A stretch of DNA of 64,000 nt from Pelagibacterium lentulum (GTDB lineage Bacteria > Pseudomonadota > Alphaproteobacteria > Rhizobiales > Devosiaceae): assembly GCF_003992625.1 (NCBI RefSeq), contig NZ_RZMW01000029.1, positions 170,060 to 234,059 of the forward strand. Direction: 5' to 3'. The stretch's first letter is position 1; each line of letters starts with the position of its first letter. Positions 17,383 to 26,437 of the stretch are shown in pieces. The position numbers were made by a program, and so were the translations under genes. The notes under the pieces are model-generated. The model did not search any database. It was given only the letters and a program-made list of their open reading frames with translations, and had not been told where the DNA came from.

Positions 17383-18381
17383 TCAGCGCCAAGTCCGCGG
17401 CCCTTCCACCTTGTTGAAAAAGCAGCACCAATCGCCCGTGTTCACGTTGGGCAGCGCGCGCAGGCCAAAGAACATGCCGTCCGCCGGGGCGGTAAGATGG
17501 GCCAATTCGTCGCCAAAAATGTTGACGATCCTTGCGATCGAATCCCCCTTCTTCATGGGAGTGAGGAAATCGACCCCCGGGGTCGGAATGAAGATGCCCG
17601 AAGCCGGCGCAAGCAGAGCCTCCTGCTGACCCCTGGTGGGGTTGTCCGGATAGACCGGCGTACCCGGGTACATCTTGTAATGATAAAGAATATTGAGGAT
17701 CGAATTGGCCAACTCCCGGCCGACCTTGGCAAAGGCTTCCGGCCCGGTGTGCGAGCGCCCGCCAAGCTCTACTGTGATCCCGGTCTTGCCGATTTCCTTC
17801 ATCTGCGCCATGGGTGAGCCCTTGGGCAGGAAATTGCTCATGATGCAGCCCCAGCCCTCGCCCATCGCCATGGCGAGTTCGACAGATTCAGGTGTCTCGT
17901 CGACGAATATCGCCTTGGCCAGAAAGGAATGCGCACCGCCCGAGTGGATGGAGATCTCTATGTCGGCAGATCGGCTCATCCATTCGGAGTGAGCGTGCGC
18001 GACGCGCTCGGAAAGATAGCCATTGGCGCGACCTGGATAGATGCGGTTCATATCGAACGAGAACGTGTCGAGAGGATTGCCGCGATTGGCCGCCTCGAAC
18101 GCCATGACGTTGACGACCGGAACCATCACAACCGTGCCGATGAGCTGTTTGGGGTCGATCTCGCGCATGGCGATCTGGCAAGCGAGCGGGCCCTCGGGCT
18201 CATCGCCGTGGATGGCGCCATTGACCCAGAAGGTCTTGCCCGGTTTGGCGCCATTGATCACGACTACTGGAATTTCGACCTTGGTGCCTCCGGCAAGTTC
18301 TGTGACGGGAATAACGCCACGGGCAACCTGCCCGGGCTGTGCGGTGGCAGTGCCGATGGTGACGGAGTTGGATTGGGTCAT
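17383..18381 (-). CDS. Succinylglutamate desuccinylase/aspartoacylase-family hydrolase
   Basis: The 332-residue protein has the zinc motif HGDEPEG (His58 and Glu61, HxxE) and a later SIHSGG carrying the third His, the layout of the AstE/aspartoacylase branch of the M14 superfamily. The C-terminal 100 residues form a beta-rich lipoyl-like module (PASGIFIPTPGVDFL). Such enzymes remove N-acyl groups from amino acids or open amide bonds. It lies in the operon between PuuE-like (30-base gap) and VOC (6-base gap) genes, suggesting deacylation of an imported or partly degraded amino-acid derivative. Confidence 0.82.
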   Translation of the reverse strand: MTQSNSVTIGTATAQPGQVARGVIPVTELAGGTKVEIPVVVINGAKPGKTFWVNGAIHGDEPEGPLACQIAMREIDPKQLIGTVVMVPVVNVMAFEAANRGNPLDTFSFDMNRIYPGRANGYLSERVAHAHSEWMSRSADIEISIHSGGAHSFLAKAIFVDETPESVELAMAMGEGWGCIMSNFLPKGSPMAQMKEIGKTGITVELGGRSHTGPEAFAKVGRELANSILNILYHYKMYPGTPVYPDNPTRGQQEALLAPASGIFIPTPGVDFLTPMKKGDSIARIVNIFGDELAHLTAPADGMFFGLRALPNVNTGDWCCFFNKVEGPRTWR

Positions 18382-18387
18382 GATCGG

Positions 18388-18885
18388 TCAAATCCCCTGA
18401 TAAGCTTCGTACTTCTTGAGTTCTTCAGGGGTGTAGACCTGCATGAACTCAATCTCGATGCCGCCCGCGTCATTGTCCAGAAACGCGACATAACCTTCGG
18501 GATGGGGATGCGAACCGTAAACACCGCAGGCCTGGCAGATGCGCAGTTCGGCCCCTTGTGCCTTGGCATGGTCGAGGGCCTTTTCGATGTTATCGACCTC
18601 ATAGCAAATGTGGTGCAGGCCCTCTGCGCCACGCTCGGAAATCCATGCATCAAAGCGGCCGCCGGCCTCGAGCGACTGGCAGAGCTGGTATTCGATGCCC
18701 CCGAGGTAAAAGAGCGCAACGCGGTTCTTGGACTTGGGGAAGTCGGTTATCGTGGTGTCGGCGGGGACATGCAAAAAACGCGCGTAGGCGTCAAGCGTCG
18801 CCTTGGCGTCGCGGACAGCAAAGGCCATGTGCTTGATTGCGGTGACGTTGGGATTGTCGGATTTCACCTGGGTGGGTGCGGACAT
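18388..18885 (-). CDS. VOC-superfamily protein (glyoxalase/methylmalonyl-CoA epimerase-like)
   Basis: The 165-residue protein has two beta-alpha-beta-beta-beta repeats of the vicinal oxygen chelate fold. Candidate metal ligands are seen in IKHMAFAV (His), ALFYLGG and GLHHICYEV (His), with a final Glu in IEIEFMQVY. The family includes epimerases, glyoxalases and ring-opening dioxygenases. The ATG at 18885 is favoured, with GGAG 8 bases upstream; a TTG two codons earlier is also in frame. In this pathway it might racemise or epimerise an intermediate; the reaction is not determinable. Confidence 0.75.
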   Translation of the reverse strand: MSAPTQVKSDNPNVTAIKHMAFAVRDAKATLDAYARFLHVPADTTITDFPKSKNRVALFYLGGIEYQLCQSLEAGGRFDAWISERGAEGLHHICYEVDNIEKALDHAKAQGAELRICQACGVYGSHPHPEGYVAFLDNDAGGIEIEFMQVYTPEELKKYEAYQGI

Positions 18886-18897
18886 TTTCAATTCTCC

Positions 18898-20097
18898 TTA
18901 GGCGACTGAGCTCGCGCGCTCAGAGCGGATCGTTTCGATGGTCTTTTTCATGCGCACAAGAGCCTCCTTGATGCGCGGCACAGGCTGAGTCAGCGACATG
19001 CGGACGAAGTCGTCGGTATGGTCCCCATAGATGCGGCCCGGATAGATCATCACCTGCCCCTCGGCCAAAAGCCGTTCGCAAAATTTGCTGGCTGGCAGGC
19101 CGGTGACCGAAACATCGGCGTAGACATAAAAGGCGCCCTGGCATTCGGCGTAAGGGATGGACAGCTCATCGAGTCCTTTGCAAAGGGTGCGTCGCCGCTC
19201 GTCATAGATGCGCCGCATATCTTCCACGCATTGCTGATCGCCTTGCATGGCAGCAAGAGCGGCATGCTGACTGACGGCGGCGGTCGAGATTGCGAACGCA
19301 TGGTTGATTTCGGCCATCGGTACGATCAACTCTTTGGGCCCTGCAAAGTACCCGACACGCCATCCGGTCATGGCATATGCCTTGGAAAACCCCGAAAGCG
19401 TGATGGTGCGCTCTTTCATGCCCGGAAGGGCAGCGACGGGCTGCACGGTGCTGTTGCCATAAGTGAGGCGAGCGTAAATCTCGTCTGAAATCACGATCAG
19501 ATCGTGCTCGATTGCGAGCTGGGCAATCTTTTTGACTTCATCGGGCGGCGTCACCGTGCCAGTGGGGTTGTTGGGGTTGATCAGCACCAGAATTTTCGAT
19601 TTCGGCGTAATCGCTTCGCGCACCATGTCGGCGGTCAAAGTGAAATTGGTCTCCATGGTCATCTTGACAGGAACCACGGTTGCACCGGCGAGATCGGCTG
19701 CCTGGCTGTAAGGCTCATAGCCCGGGCACGGCACTATGATCTCGTCGCCCGGATCGAGCAGGGACAGCCCAATCACAAACATCGCGTGCTGGCCGCCAGG
19801 GGTCACGACAATCTCGTCGGACGCATAATCGGTCCCGCCATAAGCGAGGATGTTTTTTGCAATCGCTTCACGTAGAGCGGGGATACCCAGTGGGTGGGTA
19901 TAATGGGTCGCACCATTGGCAAGCGCGTCCTGGCCGGCCTTGATGATATGGGCCGGGGTATCGAGGTCGGGATCGCCCCGGCCCAGCTTGATCACATCGC
20001 CCAGTTTTTCGGCCATGTCCGCCATACGGGTGATGATATGGGCATCCTTGAGCTTGACGCGTTTGGCCAGACGGTCACCCATCCCTTTCGCAGTCAT
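18898..20097 (-). CDS. Pyridoxal-phosphate aminotransferase, class I/II
   Basis: The 399-residue protein is a fold-type I aminotransferase. It has YTHPLGIPALREAIA near residue 70, NPNNPTGTVTPP near 175, DEIYARLTYG near 205, the PLP lysine at about Lys239 (SGFSKAYAMTGWRVG), and the C-terminal FVRMSLTQP arginine that binds the substrate carboxylate. It should transfer an amino group from an amino acid to a 2-oxo acid. It overlaps the M32 gene by 4 bases. A paralogue is at 29933-31111 in the right arm, and the two may act on different residues released from the substrate. Confidence 0.88.
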   Translation of the reverse strand: MTAKGMGDRLAKRVKLKDAHIITRMADMAEKLGDVIKLGRGDPDLDTPAHIIKAGQDALANGATHYTHPLGIPALREAIAKNILAYGGTDYASDEIVVTPGGQHAMFVIGLSLLDPGDEIIVPCPGYEPYSQAADLAGATVVPVKMTMETNFTLTADMVREAITPKSKILVLINPNNPTGTVTPPDEVKKIAQLAIEHDLIVISDEIYARLTYGNSTVQPVAALPGMKERTITLSGFSKAYAMTGWRVGYFAGPKELIVPMAEINHAFAISTAAVSQHAALAAMQGDQQCVEDMRRIYDERRRTLCKGLDELSIPYAECQGAFYVYADVSVTGLPASKFCERLLAEGQVMIYPGRIYGDHTDDFVRMSLTQPVPRIKEALVRMKKTIETIRSERASSVA

Positions 20098-21629
20098 TTC
20101 CCCTCCTTTTCGAGCCCGTAGAGCTCGGAATACTTGTCGGTCAGATAAGTGATGTAGGGCTCCGGATCGAGTTTCCGTCCGGTAGCGCGCAAGAGCAGGT
20201 CGTCGCGCGAATAGCGGCGACCGTGACGGTGGACATGTTCGACCATAAAGGCGCGCAATGGGTCGTAATCGCCCCGTGCCAACCCCTCAGAAATGGCGCC
20301 ATCCTCCTTTGCCTTGGCAAAGAGCTGGCTCGCCATGACATTGCCGATCGTATAGTTGCAGAACGTGCCGATCTGGCCCGATGACCAATGCACGTCCTGG
20401 AGCACACCGTGGGTATCATCAGGCACAGCAACGCCGAGATACTCGTGCATCTTGGCATTCCAGTATTCAGGCAAGTCGGAGACCTTGAGCGAGCCGTCGA
20501 TCAGCGCGGCCTCTATTTCCACACGCAGCATGACGTGAAAGTCATAAGTCAACTCATCAGCTTCCACCCGGATCAGGCCCGGACGGCACCGATTGATTGC
20601 GCGATGGAACTCCTCGACCGTTACGTCGCCAAGCTGATCGGAATAATGGGCCTGGGCGGCAGGGAAGTGGATGTCCCAGAATTCGCGGGCCCGGCCCACA
20701 TGGTTTTCAAACAGGCGCGACTGGCTCTCATGTGCGCCAAAGCTGACCCCACCAACGGCATAGAGCCCGATAAGATCGGTCGCCAGCGGCGTGCGGGTAT
20801 AATCGGGATCAACCCCTTGCTCGTAAAGCGCGTGACCGGCCTCATGCAGAGCGCCGAACAGGCTCATGGGCATGTAGTTGCGCGAGAAGCGCGTGGTAAT
20901 GCGCACGTCGTTGCGGGTGAAGGAAATCTCGAAGGGGTGGATTGTGGTATCGAGGCGCCCCCGATCAAGGTCATATCCGACAGTCTGGGCCATCTTGAGC
21001 GCAAATTCATATTGGCTCTCCGGGGAATAGTCGCGCTCCAGGAAGTCGGCGCGAGGCTGTTCCTTTTCTCCGATCGCCTTGACGAGCGGCAGAAGCCCCT
21101 CGCGCAGCCGGGCAAACAAGGGCCTTAGCGTGGCCACGGTTTCACCAGGCTCGAACCGGTACATCAGCGCGTCATAGGGGTGCTCTTCATAGCCGATGAC
21201 CTCGGCCATCTCCCGGTTTAGCGCGACGGTTTCCTCAAGCAGCGGTGCGAAAAGTGCAAAATTATTAGTGGCGCGGGCCTTGGCCCAGACGTCCTGACCG
21301 GTTGAACCCAACTCCGCACGGCGACGGATCAGATCGGATGGGATGCGCGAGTGATATTGGACCGCCTCGCGAACCTGAGCGACGATTGTCCGCTCAACGC
21401 TGTCCTTGGGACGAGCGGCAAGTTCTGCCTCAGCGGCATCGAGCTCGCGGCGGGTATCATCGGAAGTCAGCATCTGGAAGGCGATGACCGAAAGGGTCGC
21501 TTCTTGCTTGCCGCGCGTAACCGAACCGCCCGGAGGCATCATGGTGCGCGCATCCCAGCTCAGGATTGATTTGGCGTTGAGCACGTCATTTACGCGCCCC
21601 ATGGTTTCCAGGAGGGCTGCATAGCTCAC
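20094..21629 (-). CDS. M32-family metallocarboxypeptidase (Taq-type)
   Basis: The 511-residue protein is full length for the M32 family (about 500). It has the zinc motif HEAGH at His262-His266 (GALHEAGHALYEQG), with a following GAHESQSRLFEN that supplies the third ligand Glu, and the HYSDQLGDVTVEEFHRAINRCRPGLIRVEADE block typical of these enzymes. It removes C-terminal amino acids from peptides in the cytoplasm. It is the first gene of the leftward 15-gene operon, reading away from the control region at 21630-21902. Confidence 0.92.
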   Translation of the reverse strand: MSYAALLETMGRVNDVLNAKSILSWDARTMMPPGGSVTRGKQEATLSVIAFQMLTSDDTRRELDAAEAELAARPKDSVERTIVAQVREAVQYHSRIPSDLIRRRAELGSTGQDVWAKARATNNFALFAPLLEETVALNREMAEVIGYEEHPYDALMYRFEPGETVATLRPLFARLREGLLPLVKAIGEKEQPRADFLERDYSPESQYEFALKMAQTVGYDLDRGRLDTTIHPFEISFTRNDVRITTRFSRNYMPMSLFGALHEAGHALYEQGVDPDYTRTPLATDLIGLYAVGGVSFGAHESQSRLFENHVGRAREFWDIHFPAAQAHYSDQLGDVTVEEFHRAINRCRPGLIRVEADELTYDFHVMLRVEIEAALIDGSLKVSDLPEYWNAKMHEYLGVAVPDDTHGVLQDVHWSSGQIGTFCNYTIGNVMASQLFAKAKEDGAISEGLARGDYDPLRAFMVEHVHRHGRRYSRDDLLLRATGRKLDPEPYITYLTDKYSELYGLEKEGK

Positions 21630-21744
21630 AGCGCATAGACCCCTTTAGAGGCGTAATCGTTACCCGTGTGCCGCATGACCCTTATCCTTTCCCAATTCTG
21701 CCGACCAACCGCTCAATGACGACAAGCTTTGACTTGCTTTTTCA

Positions 21745-21762
21745 ATTGTCGACAATCTACAA
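21745..21762. promoter_or_regulatory. Operator-like palindrome in the divergent control region (copy 1)
   Basis: ATTGTCGACAAT (21745-21756) is a perfect 12-bp palindrome followed by CTACAA. The same 18 bases recur at 24612-24629. The site lies in the 270-base gap between the divergently read M32 and M14 genes. Palindromes with TTGT and ACAA half-sites fit GntR/FadR-type binding, and two such regulators are encoded in the cluster. No convincing sigma-70 promoter could be fixed around it, and the rest of the gap shows nothing else. Confidence 0.7.
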
Positions 21763-21902
21763 GCTAATAGTGGACAGGCTGTCATCGGCTTGTCAAGGAT
21801 GATTAAAGGCCCTGCGCGAGATCGCGGAAAATCCTTTTCAGACAGGGATTTCGCGACAAACAGACTGGGGATTGTATGGCAAATTACCAAACGGAGGCTG
21901 GA

Positions 21903-23576
21903 ATGGGCGCACCGAAAATCGCGTTCGATCGTTACTTTACCTACGAGGAGATGACCGAGCATTTGAGGGCGCTACAGGCGTCATATCCAGACTTGATGAC
22001 CCTTTCTTCGCTCGCCAAATCCCATCACGGGCGCGATGTGTGGCTTGTCGAGATCAACAACGCCAAGACCGGGCCAGCATTGGAAAAGCCCGGATATTAC
22101 ATCGACGCACAAATTCATGCCGAGGAGCACGCGACCAGCGCCACCGCGCTCTATGCTGTGCACTATCTCCTCAGCCAGTATGGCATCGACCCCGAAGTGA
22201 CACGGCTGGTCGACAGCCAGGCGATCTACGTTCTGCCGCGCATCAATCCGGATGGTGCGGAACTGGCTCTGGTGCCGCCTTACTACAACTGGTGTGGCAA
22301 TGGACGGTTCATGCCCGGGGCCGACCGGATCGAGGGGCTGGTCCCAGAGGACATTGACGGTGATGGGTTCATTGTCTGGATGCGTGTTCCCGACCCCAAA
22401 GGCGAATGGAAGAAATCGGCCACCAATCCCGACATCATGGTGCAGCGCGCGCCGGGCGAGGAATGCGGCGAATACTTCCGGCTCTACCCCGAGGGGCGAA
22501 TCCGCAACTATGACGGCGCCAACGTTCCGGTGGAGGCCCCGTTCGACGGCAACATGAACCGCAACTTCCCCACCAACTGGTCGCCCCAGGAGTATGGCGC
22601 GGGCGAGCATCCCCTTTCCGAGCCGGAAACCGCGGCCATGGCTCGTTTCATCCTCGACCACCCAAATATCTGTGGCATGTGCGCCTATCACACCCATGGG
22701 GGGATCATTTTGCGCCCGTCCATGACGCGCTCGGATGCCGATATGAGCCCGCGCGACATGACGCTCTACAAGGAGATCGGCAAAGTGGGGACCGAGGTGA
22801 CGGGCTATCCCACCGTCTCGATCTACGAGGAGTTCACGCCGGACAAATCCAAACCCCGGCGCGGCGGGTTGATGGACTGGACCTATGAGGAAATGGGAAT
22901 CATCAGTTTTGCCACCGAACTGTGGGATCTCGAAAGGGCCGCGGGCGTCGAAAAAGAGGGCTATTACAACCTCTATCCACGCAACGAGGAGGTCCAGCAA
23001 AAGGTCTATGATTATGTTACGGCCAACATGGCCGAGAAGGGTTGGCGGCCATGGCGCTCCTTCAATCACCCCCAGCTGGGCGAGATCGAGATCGGTGGCA
23101 TGGTCAACATCTGGAGCTATCGTAATCCGCCCGGCCGGCTGCTCGAGAAGCTGTGTCACGACAATGTGGTCTTCAACATCCGGCACGCCCTCGCAGCGCC
23201 GCGGGTCAAGATCGATTCTGTTGACATAGAGGCTCTGGGTGCAGGGCTTTACAAGGTACGCGCCATCGTCTCCAACCACGGCTATCTGCCGACCAACCTG
23301 TCCGATGTCGCAGTCGAGAACAAGGTTGCCAAGCCCGTGCTGGCCGGGATCGCAATCGAGGGCGGTGCACTGGTCATGAACCCGGAGCGGGTACAATTGG
23401 GCCATCTGGCCGGGCGCAACGAGCGCCTCTATCCCTATTCTCCATGGGGTCAACAATGGACGGCCAATTCCCGGCCCGTCGAATGGCTGGTCCGCATGGA
23501 TCAAGCCGGAAGCGTGACCGTGTCGGCGCAGTCGGAAAAGGGTGGCACGGACCGGTTGACGGTCGAACTCGGATAA
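21903..23576 (+). CDS. M14-family zinc carboxypeptidase
   Basis: The 557-residue protein has the M14 zinc ligands His72 and Glu75 (IHAEEHATS) and a third His in YHTHGG (His263 or His265). RINPDGAE and FDGNMNRNFPTNW between them are standard M14 carboxypeptidase segments (substrate-binding Asn-Arg in NMNRNFP). About 170 C-terminal residues form an extra beta-rich region. No signal peptide, so probably cytoplasmic. GGAGG at 21893-21897 fits the ATG at 21903; ATG at 21876 is an alternative. It is transcribed divergently from the M32 operon and is followed by a 9-bp hairpin, suggesting its own transcript. Confidence 0.85.
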   Translation: MGAPKIAFDRYFTYEEMTEHLRALQASYPDLMTLSSLAKSHHGRDVWLVEINNAKTGPALEKPGYYIDAQIHAEEHATSATALYAVHYLLSQYGIDPEVTRLVDSQAIYVLPRINPDGAELALVPPYYNWCGNGRFMPGADRIEGLVPEDIDGDGFIVWMRVPDPKGEWKKSATNPDIMVQRAPGEECGEYFRLYPEGRIRNYDGANVPVEAPFDGNMNRNFPTNWSPQEYGAGEHPLSEPETAAMARFILDHPNICGMCAYHTHGGIILRPSMTRSDADMSPRDMTLYKEIGKVGTEVTGYPTVSIYEEFTPDKSKPRRGGLMDWTYEEMGIISFATELWDLERAAGVEKEGYYNLYPRNEEVQQKVYDYVTANMAEKGWRPWRSFNHPQLGEIEIGGMVNIWSYRNPPGRLLEKLCHDNVVFNIRHALAAPRVKIDSVDIEALGAGLYKVRAIVSNHGYLPTNLSDVAVENKVAKPVLAGIAIEGGALVMNPERVQLGHLAGRNERLYPYSPWGQQWTANSRPVEWLVRMDQAGSVTVSAQSEKGGTDRLTVELG

Positions 23577-23584
23577 CCTCAGCG

Positions 23585-23609
23585 CGGGCGGCGTCCATGG
23601 CGCCGCCCG
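23585..23609. terminator. Hairpin between convergent M14 and SDR genes
   Basis: CGGGCGGCG (23585-23593) and CGCCGCCCG (23601-23609) make a perfect 9-bp stem with a 7-base loop, placed 9 bases after the M14 stop and just before the SDR stop. There is no T-run, so termination may be partial. Its position between converging genes favours a bidirectional terminator. Confidence 0.6.
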
Positions 23610-23620
23610 TATCCCTGAGA

Positions 23621-24385
23621 TCAGGTAGCGATACGGCCCCCGTCGATCACAAGTCCGATGCCGGTAACGAACGAGGATAGTGGCGTCGCCAGATACAGAA
23701 CCGCTTCGGCGATTTCATCACCAGTTCCCATTCGGCCCAACGGTGTTATGGCACGCCAGCGGCGCTCGATCTCTTCGGGGTCAGCTGCAAGATCGCGGTT
23801 GCGGCGGTTCATCTGCGTGTCGATGACGCCAGGATTGATCGCGTTGCATCGAACGTTGCGGTCAGCGTACTCAATGGCGATGACACGGGTCATCGACATG
23901 ATGCCGCCCTTGGACGCCGCATAGGAGAGATTTCCACCAACATTGGCAAAGGCGCTCACCGAGGAATTGTTGACGATGGTGCCGCCGCCATTGCGCAACA
24001 GGGCCGGCAGCGCGTGTTTGCAGCCAAAGAACGTGCCCTTGAGATTGACCGCGATGACCTTGTCGAACAGATCTTCTGCAATCTCGTCCGAAGCGGTGAC
24101 GGGCTGTTCGATACCGGCATTGTTGAAAATCGTGTCGAGTTTGCCAAATGTCTTTTCGGCCGTTTCGATCAAGTGCGCCACATCGTCCTCAATCGAGACG
24201 TCGCATGGCACATATACAATGCGCCCGGGCAGATCGGTTGCGTTAGCCTCAAGAGATGCCCCGGCCTCGGCGTTGATATCACCCACCACTACATCGGCAC
24301 CCTCCCGGGCGAATTTGAGCGCTGTAGCCCGGCCCATACCCTCGGCGCCACCGGTGACGATGGCTGTCATGTCTTGCATTCTCAA
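23621..24385 (-). CDS. Short-chain dehydrogenase/reductase (SDR)
   Basis: The 254-residue protein has TGGAEGMG at 11-18, NNAG at 88-91, and the catalytic Ser141/142, Tyr155 and Lys159 (YAASK). Its FVTGIGLVIDGGR ending is typical of classical SDRs acting on small hydroxy compounds. The ATG two codons in (24379) is also possible as start. It is the only leftward gene within the right arm and reads away from the second operator palindrome, divergent from the DUF4438 pair, so it likely belongs to the same regulon. The substrate is unknown. Confidence 0.85.
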   Translation of the reverse strand: MRMQDMTAIVTGGAEGMGRATALKFAREGADVVVGDINAEAGASLEANATDLPGRIVYVPCDVSIEDDVAHLIETAEKTFGKLDTIFNNAGIEQPVTASDEIAEDLFDKVIAVNLKGTFFGCKHALPALLRNGGGTIVNNSSVSAFANVGGNLSYAASKGGIMSMTRVIAIEYADRNVRCNAINPGVIDTQMNRRNRDLAADPEEIERRWRAITPLGRMGTGDEIAEAVLYLATPLSSFVTGIGLVIDGGRIAT

Positions 24386-24611
24386 GTCTGTGTTTCCTTT
24401 CGTTATTGAACTGTTTCGGGATCGCCCAGCCAGTTTTCCACCGTGGAGGCGCTGTGCTCTGAGACACTCTTAGACCGCCAAATCCTCTATTTCCTGCCCC
24501 TCCCCGGCAGCGCATGTCAGGTGCGCATGCCCACAGCACCCCGTGGCAATTGCGGACACCCCTGCCCTGCTTGACCTCGTCTTCTGCATGTGCATTCTTA
24601 CACTCTGTTCG

Positions 24612-24629
24612 ATTGTCGACAATCTACAA
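24612..24629. promoter_or_regulatory. Operator-like palindrome in the divergent control region (copy 2)
   Basis: This is identical over 18 bases to 21745-21762, including the perfect palindrome ATTGTCGACAAT (24612-24623). It lies in the 292-base gap between the leftward SDR and the rightward DUF4438 operon, 49 bases before the first DUF4438 start. The remainder of this gap (24386-24611) shows no gene. The exact repetition makes it a good candidate binding site for a cluster regulator. Confidence 0.75.
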
Positions 24630-24677
24630 ACTGAACGTTGACACATGTTTGGCCCATCGCGGGCAAAGGAGTAGGGC

Positions 24678-25556
24678 ATGAAAGAGGCGACCGGGCTCAC
24701 CGACAACGCAGGCGATCTGGTGGCAATGGCCGTGTGCGGCTATGTAAGCCAGCCCTCATTGCGGCCGGGCGGTTATCTGCACTATCCCGACGGAAAAGGC
24801 GTGATGCTGCCCGGCATGTTCGGGGTCACTTACAATGCCTCGGTGGGCGATCGCGCCTTTGGTTGGGCAGGCGACCATGTCGAGCCCGGTGTTTCCATAG
24901 CCAATCCCAATGAAAGCGCCGACTTCGCCCTGCACTATCTTACCTGCATCGGCAACGAAGCGACGGTGATGAGCGGTCTGACCAAGGGCGCAAAGGGCAT
25001 CGTAACGGGCGAACATGCGAGGCTGCTGGTCGCGTTTGAGGACGAGGTCAACGAGATGCTCAATATCGGTGACCAGATCCAGATTATGGCGCATGGGCGT
25101 GGTATCGCGCTGAGCGAATTCCCCTCGATAGAGTTCAAAAAGACCAGCCCCCGCCTACTCAATGCCATGAGGCTTTCGCGTGCAGGTAACGGCGCGCTTA
25201 AGGTGCCCGTCGCCATGGAATTGCCTATCGAGATCATGGGCTCTGGCGCCGAGCTCAATTCCGAATATGTCGATCAGGACCTCATGAGCGGGGACAGGCC
25301 ACTGATGGCAGATCTCGGGATCGACCAGATGCGATTAGGCGATCTGATTGCCATCCGCCATGCTGACCACCATTTCGGGCGGTCTTACCGTAAGGGCTCG
25401 GTGTCGATCGCTTTGTGCATTCATGGGGACTCGGTGATGACCGGACACGGACCGGGCATCCTGACGCTGATGACCTGCACCGATGATTCCATCGATTTCG
25501 AGATCGATCGCACCGCCAACATCGCCAACTATTTTTCAATCGGAGTGCGCTCATGA
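24678..25556 (+). CDS. DUF4438-family protein, copy 1
   Basis: The 292-residue protein matches the uncharacterised DUF4438 family as I recall it: GVTYNASVGDRAFGWAGDHVEPGVSI near residues 50-75, a CIGNEATVMSG segment, a KGAKGIVTGEH segment, and GHGPGILTLMT near the end. It has no signal peptide or membrane helix. AAGGAG at 24665-24670 supports the ATG at 24678. It is the first gene of the rightward operon and is followed, with a 4-base overlap, by a diverged paralogue of the same length. The biochemical role is not known; its place among amidohydrolases suggests an enzymatic or carrier role in the same pathway. Confidence 0.75.
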   Translation: MKEATGLTDNAGDLVAMAVCGYVSQPSLRPGGYLHYPDGKGVMLPGMFGVTYNASVGDRAFGWAGDHVEPGVSIANPNESADFALHYLTCIGNEATVMSGLTKGAKGIVTGEHARLLVAFEDEVNEMLNIGDQIQIMAHGRGIALSEFPSIEFKKTSPRLLNAMRLSRAGNGALKVPVAMELPIEIMGSGAELNSEYVDQDLMSGDRPLMADLGIDQMRLGDLIAIRHADHHFGRSYRKGSVSIALCIHGDSVMTGHGPGILTLMTCTDDSIDFEIDRTANIANYFSIGVRS

Positions 25557-26431
25557 CCCTTTCGATCAACACGGACGACCTGATTGCGGTCTCGGTGGGC
25601 GGCGCAATTGCGCATCCTGGATTTGCCGGGCTTCCTGCTGAGCCTTACAGGCTGGCCGCGGACGGCACCCCCTTCCTTCTGCCCACCTTTGGGGGCATCG
25701 TTTATAACGTGTCCGTCGGAGAGAGGGCCTTTGGCTGGGCCGCCGACTGCATCCATCCAGGTGTCTCGGTCAAGGGGGCCGACGACGTGAAGAACCGCGG
25801 GCTCAACGTCTTTGCCTGTGTCGGAAACACGGCCACGGTCATGACCGGCCAGGCGCAGGGCGCCAAGGGCGTTGTAACCGGGAAATCAGGGCGCTTCTCC
25901 GAGCAGGTGATCGTTCATTTTCCCAAGGACGTCCGCACAAAGATGGCGGTCGGAGATCAGATCGTCGTCAAGGCCATCGGCACCGGGATAGAAATTTCCG
26001 GCCATGAGGCGGTTGCGTGCAAAGGCTTGTCGCCGGACTTGCTTGGAAAACTCTCTACGCGCAGCGAAAACGGCGTGCTCAAGGTCGGCGTGGTCGCAAC
26101 AATACCGCCCCATTTGGTGGGCGCGGGCGCCGGATTGACCAGCGAAGGCGGCAGCCTGCACATGCAGTCGACCGACCGAGCGCTTCTCGCCGAGTTAGGG
26201 CTCGACACCTTGAAACTTGGCGATATCGTCGCTTTTGGCGACACCGATAGCCGGTACAATCACGGCTATCTGCGTGGGGCGACCTCGATTGGTGTCGTGG
26301 GCCAGACAGACGGGCCGCGCGCTGGCTATGGCCCTGGGATCACGGTCCTGATGACCGCGCCTGGCGGACAATTGAGCACGTTCGAGGACCGTTCGGCGAA
26401 TATCGCTACCCTGCTCTCGCTGGAGCCCTAA
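25553..26431 (+). CDS. DUF4438-family protein, copy 2
   Basis: This is also 292 residues. It shares with copy 1 a GGIVYNVSVGERAFGWAADCIHPGVSV block, ACVGNTATVMTGQAQGAKGVVTGK, an NHGYLRGATSIGVVGQT segment (copy 1 has GRSYRKGSVSIALCIHGD) and GYGPGITVLMTA. Obvious differences include the loss of a His (DHVEP in copy 1, DCIHP here) and of acidic residues in the late ADHHFGR-like motif. Equal length and strict tandem arrangement suggest two unlike subunits or a duplication with divided function. It starts with ATG overlapping the stop of copy 1 by 4 bases. Confidence 0.75.
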   Translation: MTLSINTDDLIAVSVGGAIAHPGFAGLPAEPYRLAADGTPFLLPTFGGIVYNVSVGERAFGWAADCIHPGVSVKGADDVKNRGLNVFACVGNTATVMTGQAQGAKGVVTGKSGRFSEQVIVHFPKDVRTKMAVGDQIVVKAIGTGIEISGHEAVACKGLSPDLLGKLSTRSENGVLKVGVVATIPPHLVGAGAGLTSEGGSLHMQSTDRALLAELGLDTLKLGDIVAFGDTDSRYNHGYLRGATSIGVVGQTDGPRAGYGPGITVLMTAPGGQLSTFEDRSANIATLLSLEP

Positions 26432-26437
26432 ACGCAG

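Noticed and set aside
21981..23504. A 507-codon open frame on the minus strand opposite the M14 gene
   Set aside because: The plus strand encodes a clear M14 carboxypeptidase with zinc ligands; the antisense frame has no recognisable motif and reflects high-GC codon structure.
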